Shown in pieces: positions 1 to 7,859 of a stretch of DNA of 42,857 nt. The translations under genes and the position numbers were made by a program. The first letter of the stretch is position 1, and the number at the start of each line of letters is the position of its first letter. The notes beneath the pieces are model-generated. The model was given only the letters and a program-made list of their open reading frames with translations, made no database searches and had not been told where the DNA came from. This stretch comes from CFX2 sp014338005. Lineage in GTDB: Bacteria > Chloroflexota > Anaerolineae > Aggregatilineales > Phototrophicaceae. The DNA is taken from positions 1 through 42,857 of the forward strand of contig SZPE01000034.1 of NCBI GenBank assembly GCA_030263555.1, read 5' to 3'.

Positions 1-1959
1 CGCCGTTTCGATGCGCGACGACTGCACCGTACCGCGAAAATAATATCCCTCCGCGATGTACTGCTGCGCCAGCAGTTCGCCGTCCACGCTGGTGATGATG
101 ACCTTATCCGGCGGGACGCCCGCCGCTTTAAGCGCGTCAACCGCGCCGAACGCCCCGGCGTCGTTGATGCTGACGATCACGTTAAAATCCACGCCTTCTT
201 CCAGCAGTTTGGCGACCGATTCTCTGCCGTTTTCCCGCGTGCCGCCCAGGAAGCGCCCGATAATGTTGGCGTCCGGCGCAAATTCCAGCAGGCCGTCCTC
301 CATGCCATTCGCTCGCTGCACAATGTCCGGCAGGTCGGGGAAATCCAGCAGGATGACGTTGGCCTGGCCGCCCATCTCGCTGCGGATGATTTTGCCTGCC
401 AGCCGGCCCGGCTCCAGCCCCAGGGCGTAGTTGTCGCCCGCCACCAGCACGCCGCCGTAGCTGGGCTGGTCGCCGGCGAAAAAGACCATCGGGATTTTAG
501 CCGCCTGGGCGGCAGCCAGGGTATTCACCAGCAGGTTCGGGTCGAGCGTGCAGATAATCAGCGCGGTGGCATTATCGGTGCGGGCGCGCTCGATCTGCGT
601 GATCTGTTTGTAGGGGTCGGCTTCGCTGTCGTACACGCGCAGTTCCAGGCCGTAGCGCGCGGCCTGATCGCGGATTTCCCGCGCGATGCCGGCATGAAAC
701 TCGCTGTCCAGCGTGCAGGCGACGTAGGCGATAAAACCGCGTTCGCCCAGCCGCCGCTGCACGATGGCGATTTCCTCCCCGCTGGGGATGACCTGCGAGG
801 CCGGGCCGCTTTCACCGGCCCGCACCGTCGGCTGCGGCAGGGGGGTGGGCGTCCAGGCCGCCGCCACCGCCGTTTCCGTCAGCGCGGCTTCCAGCGCCGA
901 GGCCGTTTCGGCCTGTATGGTGGCCGCCGCTGCCATCTGGCTGCTGGACATCAACCCCTGCACGACGACCGCGACCACCACCGCGACCACTACCAGCAGC
1001 AGCGCGCCGACGGCGAGGTAAAAACCGGGCCGCCGCTGCACAATCAGCGTCGCCCGGCTGAGTTCGAGGATGTTGGGATTGGAACTGGGTTTAGAGGCCA
1101 GCAGATGATCGCTGCTGCCGACCGGGCGCCCCAGCGCGATGTCCAGCGCCCGCGACATTTCGACGGCGCTGTTATACCGTTTGGTGCGGTCTTTTTGCAG
1201 CGCGGCCATGATGACCATCTCAACTTCCAGCGGGATGTCCGGGTTCACCTGCGATGGCGGTGTGGGCGCTTTTTCCAGATGCTGGTAGATGATCGAAACC
1301 AGATCGCTGCTGGCCGTATCGAAGGGCAGCCGCCCGACGAGCATATTGTACAGGATGACACCCAGGCTGTAGATGTCGCTGCGATGATCGAGCGTTTCGC
1401 CGCGAAGCTGCTCCGGCGACATATAGGCCGGCGTGCCGACGATTGTGCCGGTTTTGGTCAGTTCCAGCGAGCCTTCCGACAGTTTGGCGAGGCCGAAGTC
1501 GGTCAGGTAGGCATTGCCGGCGTCATCGAGCATGATGTTGCTGGGTTTCAGGTCGCGGTGGATGATACCTTTGCTGTGGGCGAAGGTCAGCCCCTGCGCC
1601 ACCTGCTTGAAGATTTCTGCCGCGCGGTCGAAGTTCAGCCGTTCGGCGCGCATCAAATCGCCCAGCGTGCCGCCGCGCAGCCAGCGCATCGCCAGATAAG
1701 CCATTTCATCGTTAATGCCGTAGGCGTAAATCGGCAGAATGTGAATGTGTTCCAGGCGCGCGATGATTTCGGCTTCGTGGGCAAAACGCTGCCGGAACTC
1801 CTCGTGCTGTCCCTGGTTCAGGCGGATCACCTTGAGGGCGACATGCCGGTTAATGGACGGTTGGTAGGCGCGGTAAACGGCGGCCATCGCGCCCTGCCCC
1901 AGGCGCTCCTCGATTACAAAATCGTCAATTCGTCTACCGATCAAATCATCGTTTGGCAT
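1..1959 (-). CDS. Ser/Thr protein kinase fused to a periplasmic-type sugar-binding domain (3' end outside window)
   Basis: The frame is open from the ATG at 1959 to the window edge (653 codons, no stop), so the C-terminus is missing. Residues 10-270 are a Hanks-type kinase: glycine loop GQGAMAAVY, catalytic lysine K43 (VALKVI), HRDLKPSN at 134-141, TDFG at 153-156 and TPAYMSPEQ in the activation segment. A hydrophobic segment of about 25 residues near 308-335 is a membrane span. A Thr/Pro-rich linker follows, and then a domain resembling LacI/RbsB-type periplasmic binding proteins (for example LIICTLDPN, VSINDAGAFGAVDALKAAG). This suggests a one-piece sensor that binds a sugar-like ligand outside and phosphorylates proteins inside; the ligand is unknown. 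The third glycine of the usual GxGGMG loop is replaced (GAMA). It is transcribed divergently from the peptidase gene at 2170. Confidence 0.85.
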   Translation of the reverse strand, partial: MPNDDLIGRRIDDFVIEERLGQGAMAAVYRAYQPSINRHVALKVIRLNQGQHEEFRQRFAHEAEIIARLEHIHILPIYAYGINDEMAYLAMRWLRGGTLGDLMRAERLNFDRAAEIFKQVAQGLTFAHSKGIIHRDLKPSNIMLDDAGNAYLTDFGLAKLSEGSLELTKTGTIVGTPAYMSPEQLRGETLDHRSDIYSLGVILYNMLVGRLPFDTASSDLVSIIYQHLEKAPTPPSQVNPDIPLEVEMVIMAALQKDRTKRYNSAVEMSRALDIALGRPVGSSDHLLASKPSSNPNILELSRATLIVQRRPGFYLAVGALLLVVVAVVVAVVVQGLMSSSQMAAAATIQAETASALEAALTETAVAAAWTPTPLPQPTVRAGESGPASQVIPSGEEIAIVQRRLGERGFIAYVACTLDSEFHAGIAREIRDQAARYGLELRVYDSEADPYKQITQIERARTDNATALIICTLDPNLLVNTLAAAQAAKIPMVFFAGDQPSYGGVLVAGDNYALGLEPGRLAGKIIRSEMGGQANVILLDFPDLPDIVQRANGMEDGLLEFAPDANIIGRFLGGTRENGRESVAKLLEEGVDFNVIVSINDAGAFGAVDALKAAGVPPDKVIITSVDGELLAQQYIAEGYYFRGTVQSSRIETA

Positions 1960-2169
1960 ACCGGTTCCTTAATGTTGGGCGGGCAATGCCTGGGGATAAA
2001 ATCCTCGACTATAGTATAGGCTATTCAATCTCGAATCGCCAGAAAATCATTAAATAACATTACAAATTACGATTGGGGCGGCGTGGGGCATTCGTAGCCA
2101 AACGGTCTATGTTCAACGCGCAACAAACCATTATAATGCGAGCTAACGAGCAAGTGGCGAAGGTTAACG

Positions 2170-3234
2170 ATGAAAAAACGACATCTGGCCTGGTTGGTTT
2201 TATGGAGCATCGCGCTGCTGCCGGCGGCGGGCGCGCTGGCGCAGCAAGCCCCACCCCCGGCTTACGAAATGGCCGGCTTTACCCACATCCCGCAGCAGTG
2301 GAACAACTGCGGCCCCGCGACCCTGACGATGGGGCTGACTTACTTCGGCGTCCCTGCCGACCAGAACCCGGCGGCCAGCTGGCTGAAGCCCAACCCGGAG
2401 GATGGCAACGTCAGCCCCTGGCAGATGGCCGACTATGTGAATACGCAGCTTCCCGGCACGACGCGCGCCCTGGTGCGCGTGGGTGGCAGCCTGGAACGGC
2501 TCAAACAGTTGATCGCCGCCGATTTCCCGGTCATCATCGAAGCCGGTTACGACCCGGAACCGCAGCGCCTGGGCTGGATGGGCCATTACCTGCTGGTGAT
2601 GGGTTATGACGACGGCGCGCGGTCGTTCAAAACGCAGGACAGCTACCTGGGGCCGAACATCAGCTACAGCTACGACCATATCGAGCAGTTCTGGCATCAC
2701 TTTAACAACACCTATATCGTGCTGTACGACTTCTCCCGCGAGCAGGAGGCACTGGCGCTGCTGGGCGACGATGCCGACCAGACCCAGAATTACCTGAATG
2801 CCCTGGAACTGAACCGCCAGTGGGCGCTGGCGAACCCGAACGACGCTTTCGCCTGGTTTAACCTGGGGACGAACTACGTGGCGCTGGCGAGCTTCGATGC
2901 CAGAGCTTACGAGTATGCCGCCGCCGCCTATGACCAGGCGCGTAATATCGGCCTGCCCTGGCGTATGATGTGGTATCAGTTCGGGCCGTATGAGGCTTAT
3001 AACGCCGTCGGGCGCTACAACGACGTGATCGAACTGGCGCGCGTGCTGCTCAACGAACCTGGCACATCGCAGCATATCGAAGAAACCTACTATTACGCCG
3101 GCGTCGCCCGCGAAGGGCTGGGCGAGCGTGACCGCGCCCTGGCGAACTACCAGGAGGCGCTTAACCAGAATAAAAACTTCACCCCCGCCCGCGAGGCCAT
3201 CAACCGCCTGCAAGCGGCGGCCAGCGGCGGTTAA
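2170..3234 (+). CDS. Secreted C39-like cysteine peptidase with C-terminal TPR region
   Basis: 354 aa. Residues 1-25 are a signal peptide (basic start, hydrophobic core, ALAQ cleavage region). Residues 35-190 fit the Peptidase_C39_2 fold: QQWNNCGPAT with catalytic C47, GHYLLVMGYDD with H139, and D157 in TQDSYLG. From about 215 the protein is alpha-helical with TPR-like repeats (AWFNLGTNY, EETYYYAGVAREGLGERDRALANYQEAL). The likely role is an exported peptidase or peptidase-like protein using TPRs for partner binding; the substrate is unknown. The ATG follows a weak purine stretch (GCGAAGG). A TATAAT hexamer lies at 2132-2137 but has no convincing -35 partner. Confidence 0.8.
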   Translation: MKKRHLAWLVLWSIALLPAAGALAQQAPPPAYEMAGFTHIPQQWNNCGPATLTMGLTYFGVPADQNPAASWLKPNPEDGNVSPWQMADYVNTQLPGTTRALVRVGGSLERLKQLIAADFPVIIEAGYDPEPQRLGWMGHYLLVMGYDDGARSFKTQDSYLGPNISYSYDHIEQFWHHFNNTYIVLYDFSREQEALALLGDDADQTQNYLNALELNRQWALANPNDAFAWFNLGTNYVALASFDARAYEYAAAAYDQARNIGLPWRMMWYQFGPYEAYNAVGRYNDVIELARVLLNEPGTSQHIEETYYYAGVAREGLGERDRALANYQEALNQNKNFTPAREAINRLQAAASGG

Positions 3235-3343
3235 GGCGGCTACCCCATGCGCGCTGCCCCCGCCGCGCCGCCCCCATCACTGGACGATTCGGGCGAATCT
3301 TCGTACACTTGAGGAGACGGGTTGCATAAGCGGGGGATGCGGA

Positions 3344-4099
3344 ATGTCGAGCATAACCGATATTAACCTCAAAGTCCTGGTCATGGATACGGACTTTTAC
3401 GCCCTGCACGCCATCAACGGCTTCCTGGCCTGGGATCGCCGGACGCGCGTTACCAATTTGTCCGAAACCGTGCGGCAGATGTGGGCTTACATCGAACGCA
3501 CGCCGCTGGCCGAACACCCGGACGTGGTGCTGCTGGAGGCCGATCACATCGGCGGGCCGGCGGAACTCCGCCGGGTGATAAACCGGCTTCACGATTTGAT
3601 CGAGAAAGTTCGGGTCATCTGCCTGGCGCAAATCGCCGACCCGGCACTGGTCGAAGCGGCTGCCGAAGCCGGCGCGGCGGGTTTTCTGCTCAAGCAGGAG
3701 GTGCGTCTGCAAATCGCCTGGGCGATTGTTTACGCCCTCAAACACGATTTTATTGTGACCGCCGGCATCGCTAAAGCTTGCCAACACCTCACCAACCGGC
3801 GCGTGCTGCGCGCCAACGCCCTGCCGGAGATGCGGAAATTCCCGGAACTAACCGACCGCATCCGGCAGGCTATCAAACTGTGCGTTGTAGAAGGGATGCC
3901 GGCCCATCTGGCCGCCGACGAGATGGGCATCAGCCTGCACACCATACGCGGTTATATCAAAGAAGGTTATCGCATCCTGGAAGCCTACGACGAAACCGAG
4001 TACCCGGTGGATATGACGCCCCAGGAGCGGGCTTTCATGCGTTTTACCGCATTTGAGGAAGACCGGAGCGAACGGCCTCCCTACGCATCCAACCACTAA
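3344..4099 (+). CDS. Atypical response regulator-like protein with C-terminal HTH
   Basis: 251 aa from the ATG at 3344, preceded by GGGGGA. The same frame is open upstream, but that extension is compositionally odd and lacks a better ribosome site. Residues 8-125 resemble a receiver domain: VLVMDTD at the acidic pocket, PDVVLLEAD at the phosphorylation loop and GFLLK with conserved K117. The phospho-acceptor Asp position is Glu (E65) and the usual Thr/Ser after beta-4 is Ala (VICLAQ). The C-terminal part (about 165-225) looks like a LuxR/sigma-4-type helix-turn-helix (HLAADEMGISLHTIRGYI). It is probably a DNA-binding regulator not controlled by ordinary phosphorylation. It ends 7 nt from the convergent hydrolase gene. 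Confidence 0.7.
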   Translation: MSSITDINLKVLVMDTDFYALHAINGFLAWDRRTRVTNLSETVRQMWAYIERTPLAEHPDVVLLEADHIGGPAELRRVINRLHDLIEKVRVICLAQIADPALVEAAAEAGAAGFLLKQEVRLQIAWAIVYALKHDFIVTAGIAKACQHLTNRRVLRANALPEMRKFPELTDRIRQAIKLCVVEGMPAHLAADEMGISLHTIRGYIKEGYRILEAYDETEYPVDMTPQERAFMRFTAFEEDRSERPPYASNH

Positions 4100-4106
4100 C
4101 GTCCGC

Positions 4107-5579
4107 TTAGGGCGTTTCAAACGTCATCCCCGGCAGGGCGGCGATGCAGGCATCATCCGGCGGGCGGGTCGGGTCGTCCAGGAAAGCCAGCGTCATTTGC
4201 AGGCCGCAGGCGTTGGAGCGCACGACGCCATGCCCCACGCCGGGGAACTCGAAAAAGTGGCCGTTTTCCAGCGTGTCGGCGGCCAGCCGTCCCCATTCCG
4301 GCGGTGTGATCGGGTCGAACTGGCCGGAAAGCACCAGCGCCGGTATATCGCTGGTCACGGCTTCGTCTTCATAAGGGGCGGCAGCCGGCGCGCCCCAGCG
4401 TTCGCACAAGGCATACAGGCCGCGCATGTCGCGCTCGTAACCGGGGCGCAGGCGTGCTTCCAGGGCCGCCCCGGCCTCCAGCGCCCGGTCAAGCGTCGAA
4501 AAAGATACTTCTTCGCCGCACTGAACGGTGTAATAAAACCCTTCGCTCAGGCCATATGAGCGCCCCAGGTAGTCATCGATCATCGGCCTCAGCCAGCGCA
4601 TCTGTCCGTCACGAATGCCGTAGATCATCTGGGGAATGCGCGGGATTTCGTCCGCGCGATACAGCCGGTTAAAGACCATGTTCGCTACCAGATCGCCGTT
4701 GACGTACACCCTGCCGGGCAGCCGCACATCCAGCGGTTCGGCGTTCAGCCGCTCCACCAGGCTGTAAAACACCTCCGGCAGATCGGGAAAGGTCTTGCTG
4801 CAAGCGGCGTCCGCCGCGCAGGCCGCGAACAGACGCTCGAAGGCCTGCTGCTGGTGCGGCGCAAGCGTCTCGAACAGGTTGACCTGAAGCGGATAGACCG
4901 AATCCAGGATGACGCTGCGAATGCCTTCAGGCCGGTCGCGCAGGGCGGTGAGCGCCAGCCGGCTGCCGTAGGATACCCCCAGCAAATTCCACGATTCGTA
5001 CCCCAGGGCGCGGCGCAGGTCGTCCAGGTCGGCGGCGCTGATGGCGCTGCTGTAGGCGTTCAGGTTCAGCCCGCGCCGTTCCAGCGTTTCGCGGCAGTCG
5101 CCCAATGCCTGATACTCTAGTTCGAGGGCTTCATCCGGCGTGCGCGGCTGGCCGAGGATGGCCGGATAAAGGCGTTCCAGGCCGGGGCAGTCCAGCGACG
5201 GGCGCGACGTGCCGACGCCGCGCTGTTCGTAGAGGATGAAATCGCGCGTTTTGAGGAATTCGGCATAGTTCGGGCGGAAGGTATAGTCGGGATATTCGAG
5301 CGCCTGCCCGCCGGGGCCGCCCACCAGCAGCACCACCGGGTCGGGCGCGGGCGTTTCGCCGACGCTGTGGAAAATTGCCACCGGCAGCCGGATGCCCGGC
5401 CCGTCCGGGTTGGCGCGGTCTTCCGGCACGACGACATAACCACAGTCCACGTTTATTCCATCCGGCGCTTTGAAGGCGCAGGGCTGCGGCACGAAGGCAG
5501 GCGGCGCGTCCTGCGCCCCGGCGGCAGCCGGCAGCAGCGCCAGGCCGATCAACAGGGCGGTTAATAACCGTGCTGGCAT
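4107..5579 (-). CDS. Secreted alpha/beta hydrolase, TAP-like C-terminal domain
   Basis: 490 aa from the ATG at 5579. This start is chosen because GAGGAA lies 6 nt upstream and a clear signal peptide follows (LLTALLIGLALLPAAAGAQ). It has the order of proline iminopeptidase/TAP-type hydrolases: VGGPGG oxyanion loop (about 86-91), DFILYEQRGVGTS, nucleophile elbow GVSYGS with S203, Asp D422 in SGQFDPITPP and His H450 in GVGHGV. Paired cysteines suggest disulfides in an exported enzyme. It probably releases N-terminal amino acids or cleaves esters outside the membrane; the substrate is not determined. It is a paralogue of the gene at 7860-9347, with the same catalytic spacing (S203 in both) and the shared VPEDRANPDG motif. 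Confidence 0.85.
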   Translation of the reverse strand: MPARLLTALLIGLALLPAAAGAQDAPPAFVPQPCAFKAPDGINVDCGYVVVPEDRANPDGPGIRLPVAIFHSVGETPAPDPVVLLVGGPGGQALEYPDYTFRPNYAEFLKTRDFILYEQRGVGTSRPSLDCPGLERLYPAILGQPRTPDEALELEYQALGDCRETLERRGLNLNAYSSAISAADLDDLRRALGYESWNLLGVSYGSRLALTALRDRPEGIRSVILDSVYPLQVNLFETLAPHQQQAFERLFAACAADAACSKTFPDLPEVFYSLVERLNAEPLDVRLPGRVYVNGDLVANMVFNRLYRADEIPRIPQMIYGIRDGQMRWLRPMIDDYLGRSYGLSEGFYYTVQCGEEVSFSTLDRALEAGAALEARLRPGYERDMRGLYALCERWGAPAAAPYEDEAVTSDIPALVLSGQFDPITPPEWGRLAADTLENGHFFEFPGVGHGVVRSNACGLQMTLAFLDDPTRPPDDACIAALPGMTFETP

Positions 5580-5840
5580 ATCTATTCCTCGTTTGGTGGA
5601 GGCACGCGGCAGGTGTGCCACAAAACAGGCCGCTGCCTATACTATCGCCAGCCGCCCCGCCGGGTTCAAATGCCGGGCGGGCGTACCCGACACGAGCGAA
5701 ATAAAGAGTCTCCAGATGCGCGCTGTTTATTTGTGGCGCGGACAAAAACGCTGGTTTTCTTCCAATTTTGCAGTAAATCATTCCCATGATCCGTTTTACC
5801 ATTAACTGAGCGATCCGACCGACATGGAGGCACTTTGAAC

Positions 5841-6437
5841 ATGCGTGAGCATGTCTCGCCAGAAGCGTTATCACCCGATGAGGAGCGCGATCTCATTTTG
5901 CGGCTGCCCGATCAGCCGGACGGATTCCGACGCTTGTATCGTCACTACAGCCCGCGTGTGTTTAATTACGTGGTCTATCGGGTGGGGAGTAAGCAGGACG
6001 CGGAAGATCTGACCGCCGACATTTTCCTCAAGGTCATCGAGGCGATTATGCGCTTCGCGTATCGCGGGGTGGGGTCATTTGCGACATGGGTGTTTCGCAT
6101 CGCCCATAATGCGGTACAGGATTTTTACCGCGCGAACCTGCGTTACGAACCCGTTGATCTGGACAATCTGCCGGAAATCCAGAGCCATGAGCTGCTGCCG
6201 GAGGAGATGTTTGCCCGCAAGGAACAATTCGCGCATTTACGACAGGCCCTCATTACACTGTCGCCGCGCCGCCAGGAGGTCATCACACTGCGCTTTTTCG
6301 CGGGCTTGCGTAACCACGAAATCGCCGAGGTGCTGAACCTCGATGAACACGCCGTCGCCAGCCACTTGTGCCGGGGCTTAGAAGACCTGGCGCACAAGTT
6401 TCAAGCAGAGGAATTGAAAGGAGGCCGCAGTAAATGA
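5841..6437 (+). CDS. ECF-family RNA polymerase sigma factor
   Basis: 198 aa from the ATG at 5841; an in-frame TTG at 5835 sits closer to the GGAGG at 5826-5830 and is an alternative start. Region 2 is at about 25-100: FRRLYRHYSPRVFNYVVYRV, the DAEDLTADIFLKV core-binding helix, then TWVFRIAHNAVQDFYR for -10 recognition. Region 4 is at about 135-190: LSPRRQEVITLRFFAGL, then the NHEIAEVLNLDEHAVASHLCRG helix-turn-helix. Its stop overlaps the start of the next gene (ATGA), so sigma factor and the membrane anti-sigma candidate are translationally coupled. The regulon and signal are unknown; the two flanking secreted hydrolases are possible targets, which is inference from position only. Confidence 0.85.
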   Translation: MREHVSPEALSPDEERDLILRLPDQPDGFRRLYRHYSPRVFNYVVYRVGSKQDAEDLTADIFLKVIEAIMRFAYRGVGSFATWVFRIAHNAVQDFYRANLRYEPVDLDNLPEIQSHELLPEEMFARKEQFAHLRQALITLSPRRQEVITLRFFAGLRNHEIAEVLNLDEHAVASHLCRGLEDLAHKFQAEELKGGRSK

Positions 6438-7525
6438 ATCCCCAGCCTGACAACGAACTGCTTAAGCAAGTGGATCATGTTCTGGATCAGGCGACAACCG
6501 GCGACCAGGCTGTCGTGAATCATCTCGCGCACACGCAGCCCCGCATTGATTCAGGATTTCAGAATACGCTCGAAGAACGGCTGCTGGCGAAACTTAAAGC
6601 GCAGCACGCGCAGCCGGTCGCCGCCCATTTCCATTCAGATACGCAAGAGGAGCCTAAAGTTATGCACACAGTTACAGCCGCTTATGTATTGCCTCATGTA
6701 ATGCTCAAACGTCAGACCGAGGCAAGATCATTCTCTTACCTGACGTGGGCAGCCGCCGCCGTCGCCGTGATCCTGATCGGCGGACTGATGTTTGGTTTAT
6801 CCAATGGAGGCAGACCGCCGGCCCTTTCCGGCACCTCATCAACCGCCGTCGCCCAAACCCTGGAAACGGTTCAGCTTGTGATCGCCACTCAGGACATCAT
6901 TGCCGGAACTGTTATCACCGATGATCTCGTCGGCGTGGTGAGCCTTTCGGCGGCAGATATGGCGGAACTGCGTATCTCTCAGCCGGGGCGCGAGTTCTTC
7001 AGTGATGTCGCGCAAGTCATCGGACAGCCTGCGGCTGTTGATATTTTCTGGTTTAGCCCGATTGACAGCCTGTCGCTCGGCGAGCCGGTTGATCTGTGCG
7101 ATTTACCCGGCGCTTATTGTCCCGAAGTTCCAGAAGGGTATTCGACAATCGGTTTGCCGACCGATGCAGGTCTCCTGGCCGACGTTATTCAGGGGTTAAA
7201 GATCGGTGATCGGGTTGGTGTGCTGGCGATTGCCGGCGGGCAGATCAAAGTGATCGTTAAAAATGTCCTGCTGGCGGATATTCAGGACAACATGGTGATA
7301 CTTGCGGCCCCTACCTGGCAGCATCTCATTCTGATCGGCCTGTACCGCACAGGCGAACCCTACGCGCTTCGTCTGTATACAGGCGCGGCGGCGGCAGATA
7401 TGACCCCTGTGGAATACACGTTTACATCGCCTGAACCGCTGCCGCAAGATTACACTTTCGACCTGATTGTCGGTCTGCCGGACTCCAAAGGTTATCAGAT
7501 GGTTGATTTGCCGGCCCCCCTTTAA
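6434..7525 (+). CDS. Probable membrane anti-sigma factor with external SAF/CpaB-like domain
   Basis: 363 aa. An N-terminal cytoplasmic part of about 100 residues is followed by one membrane span (about 102-122, TWAAAAVAVILIGGLMFGL). The outer domain begins VQLVIATQDIIAGTVITDDLV, the pattern of SAF/CpaB (RcpC) domains, with a later GDRVGVLAI stretch. The arrangement and ATGA overlap with the sigma gene suggest an anti-sigma factor sensing something outside the cell. It does not show an obvious zinc anti-sigma HxxxCxxC motif. The frame ends at TAA 7523-7525 just after a C6 run. The next 60 codons in the +1 frame look like the missing end of the same RcpC-like domain, so the gene may be frame-broken or frameshifted in translation. 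Confidence 0.65.
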   Translation: MNPQPDNELLKQVDHVLDQATTGDQAVVNHLAHTQPRIDSGFQNTLEERLLAKLKAQHAQPVAAHFHSDTQEEPKVMHTVTAAYVLPHVMLKRQTEARSFSYLTWAAAAVAVILIGGLMFGLSNGGRPPALSGTSSTAVAQTLETVQLVIATQDIIAGTVITDDLVGVVSLSAADMAELRISQPGREFFSDVAQVIGQPAAVDIFWFSPIDSLSLGEPVDLCDLPGAYCPEVPEGYSTIGLPTDAGLLADVIQGLKIGDRVGVLAIAGGQIKVIVKNVLLADIQDNMVILAAPTWQHLILIGLYRTGEPYALRLYTGAAAADMTPVEYTFTSPEPLPQDYTFDLIVGLPDSKGYQMVDLPAPL

Positions 7526-7544
7526 TCATATCCAGGCGACAGCA

Positions 7545-7703
7545 ATGGATACCCTGCTTCAATTCTGGTTCAAGGATATTAAGGTGATGGGTATTGAGAA
7601 CGAGACCACAGTCACAATACAGCTGCCGAAAGCGGATGCCGAAAATCTTGACTATCTGATAAGCATCGGCGCAAAACTGACTTTCGTGCCAGATGGAGGC
7701 TAG
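7545..7703 (+). CDS. Short frame matching the C-terminal end of the SAF/RcpC-like domain
   Basis: 52 codons from the ATG at 7545; the same frame is open back through 7467. The peptide (WFKDIKVMGIENETTVTIQL, then a segment on staying within ordered residues) resembles the closing part of CpaB/RcpC domains, where a DV/DIKV strand is followed by VTL and an alpha-helix ending in GAKL. Removing one C from the run at 7515-7520, or a +1 slip at CTT-TAA, joins it to the preceding 363-residue protein. Only a weak AGGCGA lies before the ATG. It is more likely the displaced C-terminus of the anti-sigma gene than an independent gene. Confidence 0.45.
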   Translation: MDTLLQFWFKDIKVMGIENETTVTIQLPKADAENLDYLISIGAKLTFVPDGG

Positions 7704-7763
7704 GGCAGACTTTTACCGATCATATAACGCAGGCTCGATGAGCTGAAACTATATCGGGAACGC

Positions 7764-7791
7764 AAGGGGGCGCGGCACTCTGCACCCCCTT
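7764..7791. terminator. Hairpin between convergent genes
   Basis: Perfect 7-bp G/C-rich inverted repeat AAGGGGG / CCCCCTT (arms 7764-7770 and 7785-7791) with a 14-nt loop, lying between the end of the sigma/anti-sigma operon and the end of the convergent hydrolase gene. There is no clear T tract, so termination activity is inferred from position and symmetry. Confidence 0.35.
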
Positions 7792-7859
7792 ACCCTATCT
7801 TCGCGCCGACAGGCAGGCATTTTAACCCCTCAATTCGGCTTATGAGCAGGTTCAGATGT

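Noticed and set aside
694..2019. Long plus-strand open frame opposite the kinase gene
   Set aside because: It is Arg/Gly/His-rich antisense reading of a high-GC gene with third-position bias; the minus-strand kinase motifs are unambiguous. The same applies to long plus-strand frames at 26974-28773, 29784-31514 and 38445-39899.
2132..2137. TATAAT as promoter of the C39-like peptidase gene
   Set aside because: No acceptable -35 box at 16-18 nt upstream; mentioned only within the gene entry.
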